From NCBI GenBank assembly GCA_024231775.1, contig JAAEQG010000493.1, forward strand, positions 1 through 36,732: 36,732 nucleotides of DNA, in the 5' to 3' direction. The DNA is from a bacterium. GTDB lineage: Bacteria > Planctomycetota > Phycisphaerae > UBA1845. The position numbers and the translations under genes were made by a program. A model generated the notes under the pieces. It saw only the letters and a list, made by a program, of their open reading frames with translations, made no database searches and was not told the DNA's origin. How positions within the stretch are numbered: the stretch's first letter is position 1; each line of letters opens with the position of its first letter. This document shows, piece by piece, positions 8,226 through 17,561 of this stretch.

Positions 8226-9857
8226 CTACCATTCCGGTCCGCCATCGTAGGATCCGAAGACGGTCTTCATCGTGTCCATCATCTCCCCCACGGTTACATC
8301 AGCCTCCGCCGCTTCGATCAGGGAGGGCATCATGTTCTCACCGGCCCGGGCGGCGTCGCGCACACGGCCGAGCGCCGCTCGATGACGGGTGGGGTCGCGC
8401 TCAGCCTTGAGCTGCTTAAGCCGGGCCACCTGCTTGTCTTCAGTCTCCTGATCGATCTGGAGAATGTCGAGGGGCTGCTCCTCATCGTCGCGGAACTCGT
8501 TGACCCCGACGGTGATCGCCTGGCCGGACTCGTGGGCCTTGGCTTGGCGCAGGGCGCTCTCGGCGATCTTGCGGCGGAAGTAGCCCTGGTCGATCGCAGG
8601 CAAGACTCCGCCCAGGGCGTCGATCTCGCCGAAGATGGCGTTGGCTTGTGCTTCGATGCGATTGGTCAGGTTCTCGAGGTAGTAGCTGCCCGCCAGCGGA
8701 TCCACCGTATTGGGAACGCTGGTTTCATGGGCTAAGACCTGCTGGGTGCGCAGAGCGACCCGCACCGCATCGGCGGAGGGCAACGCCAGGGTCTCGTCGT
8801 AGCTGTTGGTGTGCAACGATTGCGTCCCGCCCAGCACCGCCGCCATCGCCTGATAGGCCACCCGCACGATGTTGTTCAGCGGCTGCTGCTCAGTGAGGGA
8901 GACGCCGGCGGTCTGAGCGTGGGTCCGCAGCCACCAGCTACGGTCGTTCTTCGCGTGGTACTTGTCGCGCATGACCCGAGACCAGATCCGCCGGGCGGCG
9001 CGAAACTTGGCGATTTCCTCGAAGAAGTCGTTATGCACGTCGAAGAAGAAGCTCAACCGCGGAGCGAACGCATCCACCTCCAAGCCGCGCTTGACCGACT
9101 CCTCGACGTAGGCCATCCCGTCAGCCAAGGTGAACGCCAACTCTTCCGCGGCGCTGGCCCCCGCTTCGCGGATGTGATACCCGCTGATGCTTACCGTGTT
9201 CCACGACGGCATGTGCTGCACGCCGTACTCGATGGTGTCGATGACCAGCTTCACGCTGGGCCTCGGCGGGAAGACGTACTCGTTTTGAGAGTGGAACTCC
9301 TTGAGGATGTCGTTTTGCAGGGTCCCGCGGAGGCGCTCGACGGGAACGCCCTGCTCCTTGGCCACCGCGATGTAGAAGGCCAGCAACACCGCGGCCGGCG
9401 CGTTAATGGTCATCGACGTGCTGACCTCGCCCAAGTCTATACCATCGAACAGCCGGCGCATATCCGCCAGCGAAGACACCGCCACCCCACACCGCCCAAC
9501 CTCGCCGAGTGCCAAAGGGTCGTCACTATCGCGCCCCATCAGCGTGGGCAGGTCAAACGCCGTACTCAAACCGGTCTGGCCTCTGGCCAGCAGGTACTTG
9601 AAGCGTTCGTTGGTATGCTCCGCCGCGCCAAAACCGGCGAACTGGCGCATGGTCCACAACCGCCCACGGTACATGTCCCGGTGGATACCCCGGGTGTAGG
9701 GGAACTGTCCGGGCTCGGCGAGCGACTCCGCGAGATCGAACCCGCGCAGGTCGTCCGGTCCCCAGCACGCCTTACCGTCGTCTGGGCCCCCCGCCGGCGT
9801 CGGCTGGCTGGACGGTGCGTTCGCCCCGGTCGATACCTTGATCCCGTGCGCCCCCAT
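8226..9857 (-). CDS. Acyl-CoA mutase large subunit with isobutyryl-CoA mutase-type active site
   Basis: A 543-aa TIM-barrel large subunit of a B12-dependent acyl-CoA mutase, without its own B12 domain. Start ATG 9857 follows GAGGAGT and lies 5 bp after the hydratase stop. Motifs: [61 protein letters not shown] (Tyr227/His228) and [13 protein letters not shown]. Aligned by eye to Propionibacterium methylmalonyl-CoA mutase, Tyr89 is Phe73 here and Arg207 is Gln191. The Phe/Gln pair is the known signature of isobutyryl-CoA mutase, since Arg207 binds the methylmalonyl carboxylate. The predicted reaction is isobutyryl-CoA to n-butyryl-CoA. Its cobalamin subunit is the downstream B12/GTPase fusion. 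An unusual Leu replaces Pro in the usual R-P-W motif. Confidence 0.93.
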   Translation of the reverse strand: MGAHGIKVSTGANAPSSQPTPAGGPDDGKACWGPDDLRGFDLAESLAEPGQFPYTRGIHRDMYRGRLWTMRQFAGFGAAEHTNERFKYLLARGQTGLSTAFDLPTLMGRDSDDPLALGEVGRCGVAVSSLADMRRLFDGIDLGEVSTSMTINAPAAVLLAFYIAVAKEQGVPVERLRGTLQNDILKEFHSQNEYVFPPRPSVKLVIDTIEYGVQHMPSWNTVSISGYHIREAGASAAEELAFTLADGMAYVEESVKRGLEVDAFAPRLSFFFDVHNDFFEEIAKFRAARRIWSRVMRDKYHAKNDRSWWLRTHAQTAGVSLTEQQPLNNIVRVAYQAMAAVLGGTQSLHTNSYDETLALPSADAVRVALRTQQVLAHETSVPNTVDPLAGSYYLENLTNRIEAQANAIFGEIDALGGVLPAIDQGYFRRKIAESALRQAKAHESGQAITVGVNEFRDDEEQPLDILQIDQETEDKQVARLKQLKAERDPTRHRAALGRVRDAARAGENMMPSLIEAAEADVTVGEMMDTMKTVFGSYDGGPEW

Positions 9858-9862
9858 ACAGG

Positions 9863-10618
9863 TTACTCCTCAGTCCAGCGGGCGGCGCGTTTCTCCAGAA
9901 ACGCACCCATGCCCTCGCGGGCTTCATCGCCTGCAAAACACTCCCGAAACGCCTCGGGCTCGTCCCCTCCCAGCAAGACACGCTTGGCCAGCCCGATGGC
10001 CCGCGGACCACCGCGGATCACACTCTTGAAAAGTGTATCGATCGCGGCGCCGATTTCATCCGGAGCTTGCACCACCTCGTCAACCAACCCGCACTTCAAA
10101 GCGTCCTCCGCCTTGATGGGCACGCCGCCAAACACCAGTCGCCGAGCCCGCTGCGGACCCACGATCTTGGCGATGCGCCCGATGCCGCCCCAACCGGGAA
10201 TCAGCCCGAGGTTGGTCTCCGGCAGGCCGATCTTGGCGGCTGGAGCCGCAACGCGGAAATCGCACGCCAGGGCAATCTCGCACCCGCCGCCCAACGCAGC
10301 CCCGTGGACGGCTGCCACCGTAACGCACGGCAGCCCAGCCAGGGCGTCCATCACCGCGTTGCCACGCACGCAAAGGTGTTTGGCGTCCTCCGGCGAGTAG
10401 CCGGCCATCTCTTTGATGTTGGCTCCGGCGATGAACACCTTGCCCTCGGCGCGCAGCGTGCAGAAGCGCACCTCCGCGTGCCCCGCCAGCTCCTCGACCA
10501 CCTGCCCCAGGCGTTCGAGAACTGCCATGGACATGACGTTCAGCCCACCCTCAGTGTGGAACGTGATTGTGGCGCGTCGGCCATCGACGGTGAGATCGAC
10601 CCTTGTTTGACTACTCAT
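9863..10618 (-). CDS. Enoyl-CoA hydratase/isomerase (crotonase family)
   Basis: A 251-aa crotonase-fold protein. The CoA/oxyanion-hole segment is [16 protein letters not shown], followed by [16 protein letters not shown] and [14 protein letters not shown]. The two acids used in hydration (Glu144 and Glu164 in rat mitochondrial hydratase) are both present, in GGCEIAL and LPETNLG, so true hydratase activity is likely rather than only isomerase. The expected reaction is crotonyl-CoA plus water to 3-hydroxybutyryl-CoA. Its start overlaps the end of the dehydrogenase gene by 8 bp and its stop is 5 bp before the mutase start, giving strong evidence for cotranslation. Confidence 0.93.
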   Translation of the reverse strand: MSSQTRVDLTVDGRRATITFHTEGGLNVMSMAVLERLGQVVEELAGHAEVRFCTLRAEGKVFIAGANIKEMAGYSPEDAKHLCVRGNAVMDALAGLPCVTVAAVHGAALGGGCEIALACDFRVAAPAAKIGLPETNLGLIPGWGGIGRIAKIVGPQRARRLVFGGVPIKAEDALKCGLVDEVVQAPDEIGAAIDTLFKSVIRGGPRAIGLAKRVLLGGDEPEAFRECFAGDEAREGMGAFLEKRAARWTEE

Positions 10619-11474
10619 ACTCGAAGAATCCCCTCTTGGTCTTTCGCCCCAGGCGGCCGGCTTGGACCATCTTGCGGAGCAGCGGGGCTGGGCGGTAGCG
10701 GTCCAGGCCCAGGTCGCGGTGCAAAACCTCCATTATGTCCAAGCACACGTCCAGCCCGATCAGGTCGGCGGTGTGCAGCGGACCCATCGCGTGGGCACAG
10801 CCGAGGGTCAGCACCTTATCGATGGTCTCCGCCTCGGCGATGCCCTCATGCAGACACTCGACGGCTTCGTTGATCAAAGGCATCAGCACGCGGTTGGACA
10901 CGAATCCGGGATAGTCGGTGACCTTGAGCGGGGTCTTACCCACCGCCTCCGCCAAGGCGCAGGTCCGGGCGATGGTGTCGGCAGCGGTCTCCAGCCCGAT
11001 GACCACCTCGACCAACTTCATCACCGGAACGGGATTGAAGAAGTGCATGCCGATAAAGCGACTGGGGGCCTTGGTCAGCGCCGCCAACTTGGTGACACTG
11101 ATGCTGCTGGTGTTGCTGGCCAGCAGGGCACCGGCGGGTAGCTGGGCGTCGATCGCCTCGATAACTTCCTTCTTGACGGCGGGTTGCTCGGTGACGGCTT
11201 CAACCACCAACTGCACATCCCCGAGGTCGTTCAGGCTGCCCAGCGCGGTGATGCGCTTCTGCGTAGCCTCGGCGTCGGCGGCGGTGATCCTCTCCTTGGA
11301 CACCGCCTTGTCGAGCATCTTCTTGATGAACTTCTGAGCACCATCCACAGCGGATTGCTGGGCGTCGAACATGCGCACCGTAAACCCGGACTGGGCAAAC
11401 ACCTGCACAATACCCCGCCCCATAGTCCCCGCGCCAATCACCGCCACCGGTCGATCCGTGGATATCGCAGTCAT
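10611..11474 (-). CDS. 3-hydroxyacyl-CoA (3-hydroxybutyryl-CoA) dehydrogenase
   Basis: A 287-aa enzyme from ATG 11474 ([14 protein letters not shown]); the track's start at 11642 adds 56 residues antisense-like to the previous gene. The NAD site is [11 protein letters not shown] (GxGxxG). The active-site region is [17 protein letters not shown], containing the catalytic His, and [11 protein letters not shown] with SNTSSISVT upstream. The length fits the stand-alone Hbd/PaaH type. It would oxidise (S)-3-hydroxybutyryl-CoA to acetoacetyl-CoA with NAD(P). The start and the preceding acyl-CoA dehydrogenase stop share the 4-bp overlap ATGA, and its own end overlaps the hydratase start. No thiolase for the final step is in the window. 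Confidence 0.94.
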   Translation of the reverse strand: MTAISTDRPVAVIGAGTMGRGIVQVFAQSGFTVRMFDAQQSAVDGAQKFIKKMLDKAVSKERITAADAEATQKRITALGSLNDLGDVQLVVEAVTEQPAVKKEVIEAIDAQLPAGALLASNTSSISVTKLAALTKAPSRFIGMHFFNPVPVMKLVEVVIGLETAADTIARTCALAEAVGKTPLKVTDYPGFVSNRVLMPLINEAVECLHEGIAEAETIDKVLTLGCAHAMGPLHTADLIGLDVCLDIMEVLHRDLGLDRYRPAPLLRKMVQAGRLGRKTKRGFFEYE

Positions 11475-12640
11475 AGTGTCGAACTCCAGTTCTGCTCGAG
11501 AGCCTTCATGACTCCGCGGGCGATCACCAGGCGATGTATCTCGCTGGTGCCTTCGTAGATTTCCGTGATCCGGGCGTCTCTGAGCAGCCGCTCCGCCGGA
11601 TAATCCTTGCAGTAACCGTATCCGCCGAAGATTTGCACGCACTCGTGCGCGGCCCGATTCGCCGTCTCCGAAGCAAACAGCTTGGCCATGGCGCCCTCGT
11701 ACTCGTGAGGCCTATTCTGGTCCTTCAGCCAAGCTGCCCGGTAGATCAGCTCGCGCGAGGCCTCGATCGCCACCGCCATGTCGGCGATCTTGGCTTGAAT
11801 CGCCTGGAAAGCGCCGATCGGGCGGTTGAACTGCTTGCGCTCCGCCGCGTACTGCACGGACTCGCGCAGACAAGCTTCGGCGATGCCCAGAGCTTGCGCC
11901 GCGATCCCGATCCGCCCGCCGTCCAGCGTAGTCAGCCCCACACGCAATCCCTGCCCGGGCTCGCCCAGCAGATTCTGCTTGGGCACTACGCAATCCTCGA
12001 ACAGCAGCTCGGCAGTGGACGTGCTGCAAATACCCAGTTTCTCCTCTAACTTGGCCACCTTCAGACCGGGCGACGGCTGCTCCACGATGAAGGCGCTGAG
12101 ACGATGGCGCTTGTCGTCTGGATTAGTCACGGCGATGAGACAGATCAGCCCAGCCTCCTCGCCGTTGGTGGTGAAGATCTTGGTGCCATCGACATGCCAT
12201 CCGTCGTCCTTCTCGACGGCCATGCACCGCGCCGCCCCCGCATCGCTCCCGCTGCCCGGTTCGGTAAGGGCCAGGCAGCCCACGGTCTCTCCGCTGGCCA
12301 ACCCGGGGAGATACTTGGCCTTCTGCTCCTCGGTGCCGAACATGGCGATGGGTTCGACACAGAGTGAACCGTGGGCGCTGATGTGTACGCCGGTCGACGC
12401 GCACTGTTTGGACAGTTCCTCCACGACGATAGACGAGGCGATGCACCCCATTCCCGAGCCGCCGTATTGCTCCGGGACGGTAATGCCATAAAGCCCCATG
12501 TCAGCCAGTTCTTTGCGGAGGGCTGGGGGCATGCGATGTTCGCTATCGCGTTGGGCTGCACCAGGCGCGATCGCCCGGGTCGCGAAGTCGCGCACCGACT
12601 GCTGCAAGACCGCGTGGTCGTCATCCAGGGTATAGTTCAT
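11471..12640 (-). CDS. Acyl-CoA dehydrogenase, short-chain type (paralogue 1)
   Basis: A 389-aa FAD enzyme starting [19 protein letters not shown]/substrate motifs are [12 protein letters not shown] and [13 protein letters not shown]. The C-terminal catalytic segment [18 protein letters not shown] has the Glu base of short-chain and butyryl-CoA dehydrogenases. [22 protein letters not shown] is the usual adjoining motif. It would introduce the alpha,beta double bond in a short acyl-CoA and pass electrons to ETF, which is not encoded here. It overlaps the dehydrogenase gene by ATGA downstream, and the next acyl-CoA dehydrogenase stop is only 19 bp upstream. Which of the three paralogues acts on butyryl-CoA cannot be decided from sequence. 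Confidence 0.94.
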   Translation of the reverse strand: MNYTLDDDHAVLQQSVRDFATRAIAPGAAQRDSEHRMPPALRKELADMGLYGITVPEQYGGSGMGCIASSIVVEELSKQCASTGVHISAHGSLCVEPIAMFGTEEQKAKYLPGLASGETVGCLALTEPGSGSDAGAARCMAVEKDDGWHVDGTKIFTTNGEEAGLICLIAVTNPDDKRHRLSAFIVEQPSPGLKVAKLEEKLGICSTSTAELLFEDCVVPKQNLLGEPGQGLRVGLTTLDGGRIGIAAQALGIAEACLRESVQYAAERKQFNRPIGAFQAIQAKIADMAVAIEASRELIYRAAWLKDQNRPHEYEGAMAKLFASETANRAAHECVQIFGGYGYCKDYPAERLLRDARITEIYEGTSEIHRLVIARGVMKALEQNWSSTL

Positions 12641-12659
12641 GAGCGGTGGCTCCGGGTGC

Positions 12660-13823
12660 TCACCTCGGCAGGTCCAACAACCGCCGAGCGATCACCATTC
12701 GCTGAATCTCGCTGGATCCTTCACCTATTTCGCAGAGCTTTGCGTCGCGCATCAGTCGCTCCACGGGCATGTCTTTGAGATATCCGTATCCGCCGTGAAT
12801 CTGGATCGCCTCCAGGCAGACCCGCGTAGCCATTTCCGAAGCGTACAGCTTGGCCATGGCTGACTCGAGGTTACTGCTCCGCCCGGCGTCCTGGAGCATG
12901 GCGGCTTTGCGGACGAGTAAGCGGGCGGCGTCGACCTGCACAGCCATATCCGCGAGCTTGAACTGGATGGCTTGATGCTTGGCCAGGGGTTTGCCGAACT
13001 GTTCTCGTTCGGTGGCGTATTGGGTGGCCTGCTCGAAGGCTCCGCGGCCCAAACCCACCGACAAAGCCCCGATGGTGATGCGCCCCCCTTCCAGAACCGT
13101 CATCACGTCGTAGAAGCCCCGGTTCAACTCGCCGACGAGGTTCTCTTGGGGGACGCGGACATCGTCCAAGGTGAGCTGCACGGTGTCGCTGGCCCGCATG
13201 CCCATCTTGTCTTCTTTGGGACTGATCTCCAGGCCCGGCGCGTCCCGCTCGACAATGAACGTGCTTATTCCCTTGGCTTTGGGCGCCTCGGGATCGGTGC
13301 GGGCATGGATCAGGAAGATACCCGCGCGGGCTCCGTTGGTGACGAACACCTTGGAACCATTGAGCACCCAGGTGTCACCGTCGAGCACGGCGGTGGTCTT
13401 CAGCGCGGCTGCGTCACTGCCCGAACTCGGCTCGGAGAGGCACCATGAGCCAAACAGCTCACCCTTGGCGAGGAGCGGTAGGTATTTCTTCTTCTGGGCT
13501 TCGTTGCCCCCGACCATGAGATGCCCGCCGCCGAGTCCGTTCTGCGCCGCCACCATGAGCGCGGTCCCCCCACAATGGCAAGCCAACTCCTCGATGATGG
13601 CGGACACCGCCAGGTAGCCGAGTCCGGCACCTCCATACTCGGGCGGCACGCGCATGCCCAAAAAACCCAGTTCGCCCAGCTCTTTGATGATCTCGCCGGG
13701 AATCTCGCCGGTCCGATCCCACTCACGGGCGTTAGGCCCGATCTTGTCGGCGGCGAACTTGCGCGCCATGTCGCGCAGCATGACCACATCTTCGGGAAGC
13801 TCGTAATCCATTGTGCTGACCAT
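12660..13823 (-). CDS. Acyl-CoA dehydrogenase (paralogue 2)
   Basis: A 387-aa acyl-CoA dehydrogenase from ATG 13823 (MVSTMDYELPEDVV) with GGGGGT just upstream; the track's start at 13835 is a TTG. Motifs: WCLSEPSSGSDAAAL, WVLNGSKVFVTNG, IQIHGGYGYLKDMPVERLMRDA and CEIGEGSSEIQRMVIARRLL, with the catalytic Glu in GEGSSEIQ. The substrate may be a short or branched acyl-CoA. It sits in the middle of three tandem paralogues, which suggests the operon handles more than one chain type, or that one member serves a branched substrate such as isobutyryl-CoA or 2-methylbutyryl-CoA. Confidence 0.93.
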   Translation of the reverse strand: MVSTMDYELPEDVVMLRDMARKFAADKIGPNAREWDRTGEIPGEIIKELGELGFLGMRVPPEYGGAGLGYLAVSAIIEELACHCGGTALMVAAQNGLGGGHLMVGGNEAQKKKYLPLLAKGELFGSWCLSEPSSGSDAAALKTTAVLDGDTWVLNGSKVFVTNGARAGIFLIHARTDPEAPKAKGISTFIVERDAPGLEISPKEDKMGMRASDTVQLTLDDVRVPQENLVGELNRGFYDVMTVLEGGRITIGALSVGLGRGAFEQATQYATEREQFGKPLAKHQAIQFKLADMAVQVDAARLLVRKAAMLQDAGRSSNLESAMAKLYASEMATRVCLEAIQIHGGYGYLKDMPVERLMRDAKLCEIGEGSSEIQRMVIARRLLDLPR

Positions 13824-13902
13824 ATCTACCCCCAAGGGCGCACCATGACGGGGGATCGAAAGACCTCCCCAGTCAAGACCAACCTCACGATGGCGACGTT
13901 AT

Positions 13903-13926
13903 ATCATTCGATCATTCGATCATCCG
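13903..13926. repeat. Short 8-bp tandem repeat between acyl-CoA dehydrogenase genes
   Basis: ATCATTCG, ATCATTCG and ATCATCCG occur head to tail, just 3' of the paralogue 3 stop on the transcribed strand. It may be slippage-generated spacer. No function is evident. Confidence 0.6.
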
Positions 13927-13934
13927 CTCCGCGG

Positions 13935-15074
13935 TCAGTATCCGAGTATCGACCGGGCGATCACCATGCGCTGGATCTCGCTGGTCCCCTCGTAGATGGT
14001 CGTCACCCGCGCATCGCGGTACAACTGCTCGACGCGGTACTCCTTCACGTAACCGAAGCCGCCGTGAACCTGCACAGCCCGGTCGGCGATGCGATTGGCG
14101 GATTCGGACGCGAATAACTTGGCCATCGAACTGGCCCTCGTATCCGTCCGGCCGGAATCGACCCGGCGCGCGGCGCGCACAATCAACTCCTTAGACGCTG
14201 CCAGCTCGACGGCACTGTCCGCGATCTTGTGCTGAATGGCTTGGAAGCGTCCGATCTCCTGGCTGAACTGTCGGCGCTCCCGTGCGTAGGAGACCATCTC
14301 ATCCAGGCAAGCCTCGGCGATCCCGGTAGCCTGGGCGGCGATGCCCAGCCGACCGCCGTCCAGCCCGGTCAGAAACACTTGCAGGGCTTTACCCTCCGGG
14401 CCGACCACGTGGTCGTCGGGGCAAAACACGTCATCAAAGGCGATCACTGCGGTCTCGCTGCCGCGGATACCCATCTTTCCGCGAATCGGCTGGCGCTCCA
14501 GACCGGGCGAATCCCCCCTCACCAGCATAGCGGTGAAGACCTTGCCCTCCGACTTGGGGGCGGTGCGGACCATGGTGAGGAACCACGAACCGTGCAGGCC
14601 GTTGGTGATCCACATCTTCTCGCCGCTGATCCTCCAACCGCCGTCGACCTTCACCCCCCTGGTCGTACAGGAGGCGGGGTCACTGCCGGCGTTGGCCTCC
14701 GACACTGCGAAGGCGGCCAGCGAATCGGCCGCCCCCCAGCGCTGAAGCCACTCCGAGCGCCTGGGCTCTTCAGCCCAGGCAGCCAGGATGTTGCCGACCA
14801 TGTTATGCACTGAGAGGGTCACCGCCGCAGAGGGCGAGGCGTAGGATATCTCGTGCAGAATGCTCAGGTAGGTTTCATACCGACAACCCAGCCCCTCGCA
14901 CTCCTGGGGGATGCAGATGTTGAGGAAGCCCATTTCGGCCAGCTGGTCGAGCACTTCGATGACGGTGTCGTCTGTCTCGTCCCAGCGCCGGTCTCGTTCC
15001 AGCAACTCATTGCGGGCGAACTCTCTCGCGCCGCTGATCAGCAGCTCCTGCCCTTCATCCAGTCCGACTTCCAC
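13935..15074 (-). CDS. Acyl-CoA dehydrogenase (paralogue 3, first gene of the operon)
   Basis: A 379-aa acyl-CoA dehydrogenase starting MEVGLDEGQELLISGAREF. Motifs: FAVSEANAGSDPAS (a variant of SEPxxGSD with Ala replacing Pro), WRISGEKMWITNG, VQVHGGFGYVKEYRVEQLYRDA and [19 protein letters not shown] with the catalytic Glu. It is clearly diverged from paralogues 1 and 2 (for example IPQECEGLGCRYETYL). It is the promoter-proximal gene, about 110 nt from the predicted transcription start. A 111-bp spacer separates it from paralogue 2, longer than the other spacings in the set. Confidence 0.93.
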   Translation of the reverse strand: MEVGLDEGQELLISGAREFARNELLERDRRWDETDDTVIEVLDQLAEMGFLNICIPQECEGLGCRYETYLSILHEISYASPSAAVTLSVHNMVGNILAAWAEEPRRSEWLQRWGAADSLAAFAVSEANAGSDPASCTTRGVKVDGGWRISGEKMWITNGLHGSWFLTMVRTAPKSEGKVFTAMLVRGDSPGLERQPIRGKMGIRGSETAVIAFDDVFCPDDHVVGPEGKALQVFLTGLDGGRLGIAAQATGIAEACLDEMVSYARERRQFSQEIGRFQAIQHKIADSAVELAASKELIVRAARRVDSGRTDTRASSMAKLFASESANRIADRAVQVHGGFGYVKEYRVEQLYRDARVTTIYEGTSEIQRMVIARSILGY

Positions 15075-15191
15075 GATGAGGGCTCTCCGCAGGTACGACG
15101 TACACCGCCGTCATGCATCGGTTCTCCGACCGATGATTCGGGTACCGAACACGGTCACGAATCCAACCGCGCGGCCCGAAGACGAGACTCG

Positions 15192-15220
15192 ATTATAGGG
15201 GACCGGAGCTCCCAAGCCAA
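15192..15220 (-). promoter_or_regulatory. Sigma70-like promoter of the acyl-CoA operon
   Basis: On the minus strand TTGGCT and a perfect TATAAT are separated by exactly 17 bp (TTGGCT at 15215-15220, TATAAT at 15192-15197). The predicted start site is near 15185, giving a leader of about 110 nt before ATG 15074. It is the best promoter match in the window and lies in the gap between the Gfo/Idh gene and the operon. Confidence 0.6.
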
Positions 15221-15308
15221 GACCCACGCTTCCCATGCCAAAGGCGCTTAAGCGTGCCGGTGGGCAACCTGCCGGGCGCTACGTGAACGCCGAATGGGCA
15301 TCACGGCC

Positions 15309-16328
15309 TTATCTCACCCCGGCCAGCTCCAGGAACTTGCCGGGGGATTCCGCCTCGCCGGTCTTGGCGGAGAGATAGGCGGCCTGGATCACCGCCATAG
15401 TAGGAAGGTGGTCGCGCGCGGTGGAGGAGAACAGGGCGGCTCCGTCCTGCCAGGACGCCACGAAGGCGCCCACCGCACCGCCATACCGGCTACGGCGCCA
15501 AACCCGCCGGTCCACAATCCGCCCGCCCTCCTGGCCTTCCACGCGCATCCGGTGCGGGGTGACTTCTGCGCGAGCTTTGGATCCGCGCAGCGCGATCTCC
15601 CAGCCGGGCGGCTCATCGGAGCGGTAACTGCTGAACGTAGCGACCCGATCGCCCGGGTAGCGACACACCACCGTCATGGCGTCTTCGGTATCGTAGGGGC
15701 GCGCTTCACCAGGCCCCACAATCCAACTGGATGCGGAGTACACCTGCTCGGGCAGTCCGCACGCACTGATGATCAGGTCGATCTGCTCATAAGCTTCATG
15801 GAGCAGGGCGCCCCCACCCGCCTGGCGCAGGTTTCCCCGCCAGGTCTCCGGATCGCAGCGTTTCCCCGCCACGGACAGGTCAATCGTATGTACTCTGCCC
15901 AGAAGGTCCTCGATCTTGCGCAGCCCGGTGTAGGCTGGCTCGGCGGACCACCGCCGGGCGACAACATAAGCGCCGCTCCTCCGCTCGAACGCCTCCACCA
16001 GTTCCGCCGCGCTGTGAAAATCCGTGGCCCAAGGCGCTAGCTGGAACACGCCGACCCCGCGCTCAGCCGCCGTAAGCAGGTGATCCGCCGCCTGATACGC
16101 CGGCGACGACACGAAGATGACCTCCGGACCGGTTTCCACGATCAGGAGGCGAAGATCGACAAAGGGCTCGGCGCGGACGCGCTCCGCCGCCACCCGCAGA
16201 CTCGGATGGTCCGAGTCCCCCACGGCTACCAGGTCAAGACCACGGTGGCCGGATACGGCGGATAGCAGCTCCTGCCCTTCATCCGCAACCCCCAGAACTG
16301 CACAGCGCAATCGTTTCACAACGCCCAT
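15309..16328 (-). CDS. Gfo/Idh/MocA-like oxidoreductase with degenerate motifs
   Basis: A 339-aa protein with the Rossmann start RLRCAVLGVADEGQELLSAV and a Gfo/Idh-like layout (ADHLLTAAERGVGVFQLAPWATD, then GGALLHEAYEQIDLI). Two hallmarks are altered. The dinucleotide loop GxGxxG reads GVADEG, with Ala at the middle Gly. The catalytic EKP motif, expected after the RGVGVF strand, reads QLAPW, so its Lys is missing. The His in LLHEAYEQIDLI may correspond to the family's HxxD region. It may be a sugar-related dehydrogenase with changed chemistry or a non-catalytic binding protein. The start lacks a clear ribosome site, so GTG at codon 4 is an alternative. The operon promoter lies just downstream. 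Confidence 0.72.
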   Translation of the reverse strand: MGVVKRLRCAVLGVADEGQELLSAVSGHRGLDLVAVGDSDHPSLRVAAERVRAEPFVDLRLLIVETGPEVIFVSSPAYQAADHLLTAAERGVGVFQLAPWATDFHSAAELVEAFERRSGAYVVARRWSAEPAYTGLRKIEDLLGRVHTIDLSVAGKRCDPETWRGNLRQAGGGALLHEAYEQIDLIISACGLPEQVYSASSWIVGPGEARPYDTEDAMTVVCRYPGDRVATFSSYRSDEPPGWEIALRGSKARAEVTPHRMRVEGQEGGRIVDRRVWRRSRYGGAVGAFVASWQDGAALFSSTARDHLPTMAVIQAAYLSAKTGEAESPGKFLELAGVR

Positions 16329-16688
16329 TGTATACGAACGGTCCGGGGCCGCGAGCCTCCGGACAATCCAACCGCACTGCGTCTGATCGGCGTAGCTTCA
16401 GTCCGGGGCGGAAGGGTCGGCATCCGCCGGGCGGTCGTCCGACCGATCCCACCCTCATCCCCTTGGCGAGGGCTGCCCTTCCTGTCAGGTCAGGTAGGAA
16501 TTCGGCCTAGCCCCACCGGGGCGCTTCCCAGGAGGGCAGCCTGTCTGCTACTCTTCCTCGACACGCCGCTGGCGAGCGAGGTCCGCACCCGCCAGACGAT
16601 GGCGGTGTGGCTGAGGTTAATCCGTCCTCCTCTCGGCGAGCGGAGGCACTGCGGTCGGTGATGAAACACTAAGCGAAGGGAGTATGGG
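16329..16688. other. Divergent intergenic region, 360 bp
   Basis: It separates the Gfo/Idh-like gene (minus) from the phosphodiesterase-like lipoprotein gene (plus). Only the ribosome site AAGGGAG before the latter was recognised. No confident promoter, RNA or repeat was seen. Confidence 0.5.
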
Positions 16689-17561
16689 GTGAACAGATTG
16701 ACACGCACTTGCGGAGTCTTGTTGCTGGCGATTGCCGCTGGATGCCATCCGCCGCTCGATCGATCTCCGGGGGCGGGAGTCCGCCCGGTGAGGACCGTAG
16801 TGCTGATTTCGCTTGATGGAGCGACGCCGCGCGGCATCGCCGCCGCCGACACCCCCAACATCGACCGGCTCATCGCCCTGGGCGCCATGTCCAGGAACGC
16901 ACGGACGATCACGCCCTACAAGACACTCCCGTGCCACACGTCCATGCTCACCGGCGTCGAGGTGGCTCGACATGGCGTCACCCAGAACAGCTTCAGCCAG
17001 CCGCTGCCCGTCCCCGCGGTGTCCACGGTCTTCGATCATCTCGACCGAGCCGGCAAGGACGCGCTGATGATCGTGGGCAAGTACAAGCTGCTCACCCTGC
17101 GCTCCGGGCACTTCGCGCCTCTGGCCCGCGTGGGCAGCGTCCTCCGTCGGGAGACCCGGTATCATGTTCCGGACTTCGTCTTCCTGCACAGCGCCGAACC
17201 CGACGTCTCCGGACACGCTGACGGCTGGGAGTCACCAGGGTACTTGCAGGCGATACACCTGGCCGATGCCATGGTTGGAGAAGCCATCGACTGGCTTCAC
17301 GAGAAGAACGTATGGGACGATGCCCTCGTCATCATCTCCGCAGACCATGGCGGGCACGAGAAGACCCACACCGGAGAGCATCCCGATGACGTGCATATCC
17401 CCTGGATTGCCTCGGGGGGCGCACTCCGTGAGTGTACCCTGCCGGACGGGTTGGAGATTCACGACATCGCCCCCACCGTGCTGCACGCCCTGGACCTGCC
17501 CGTCCCGTTGGAGATGGACGGTTCCGTCGTGACGGCGCTCTGGGAGACGGCGACGAAGTGA
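16689..17561 (+). CDS. Lipoprotein of the type I phosphodiesterase/alkaline-phosphatase superfamily
   Basis: A 290-aa protein starting at GTG 16689 after AAGGGAG; the nearby ATG runs into a stop. The lipobox IAAGC places the lipidated Cys at residue 19, so it should be membrane-anchored outside the cytoplasm. Metal-site motifs of the alkaline phosphatase/nucleotide pyrophosphatase fold are visible: VVLISLDG (first Asp), TPYKTLPCHTSMLTG with the likely Thr nucleophile, HSAEPDVSGHADG (Asp and His), ISADHGGHEKTH (Asp-His) and the His in DVHIPWI. It probably hydrolyses a phosphodiester or phosphonate/sulfate-type substrate; which one is unknown. At 290 aa it is shorter than typical NPP enzymes, with little between the metal motifs. 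Confidence 0.87.
   Translation: MNRLTRTCGVLLLAIAAGCHPPLDRSPGAGVRPVRTVVLISLDGATPRGIAAADTPNIDRLIALGAMSRNARTITPYKTLPCHTSMLTGVEVARHGVTQNSFSQPLPVPAVSTVFDHLDRAGKDALMIVGKYKLLTLRSGHFAPLARVGSVLRRETRYHVPDFVFLHSAEPDVSGHADGWESPGYLQAIHLADAMVGEAIDWLHEKNVWDDALVIISADHGGHEKTHTGEHPDDVHIPWIASGGALRECTLPDGLEIHDIAPTVLHALDLPVPLEMDGSVVTALWETATK

Noticed and set aside
6829-9857. Reading the two genes as a simple split methylmalonyl-CoA mutase (MutA/MutB)
   Set aside because: The active-site pair is Phe/Gln rather than Tyr/Arg, and the small subunit is fused to a GTPase.
8811-10400. 529-aa plus-strand ORF
   Set aside because: It is antisense to the mutase and hydratase, both with intact catalytic motifs.
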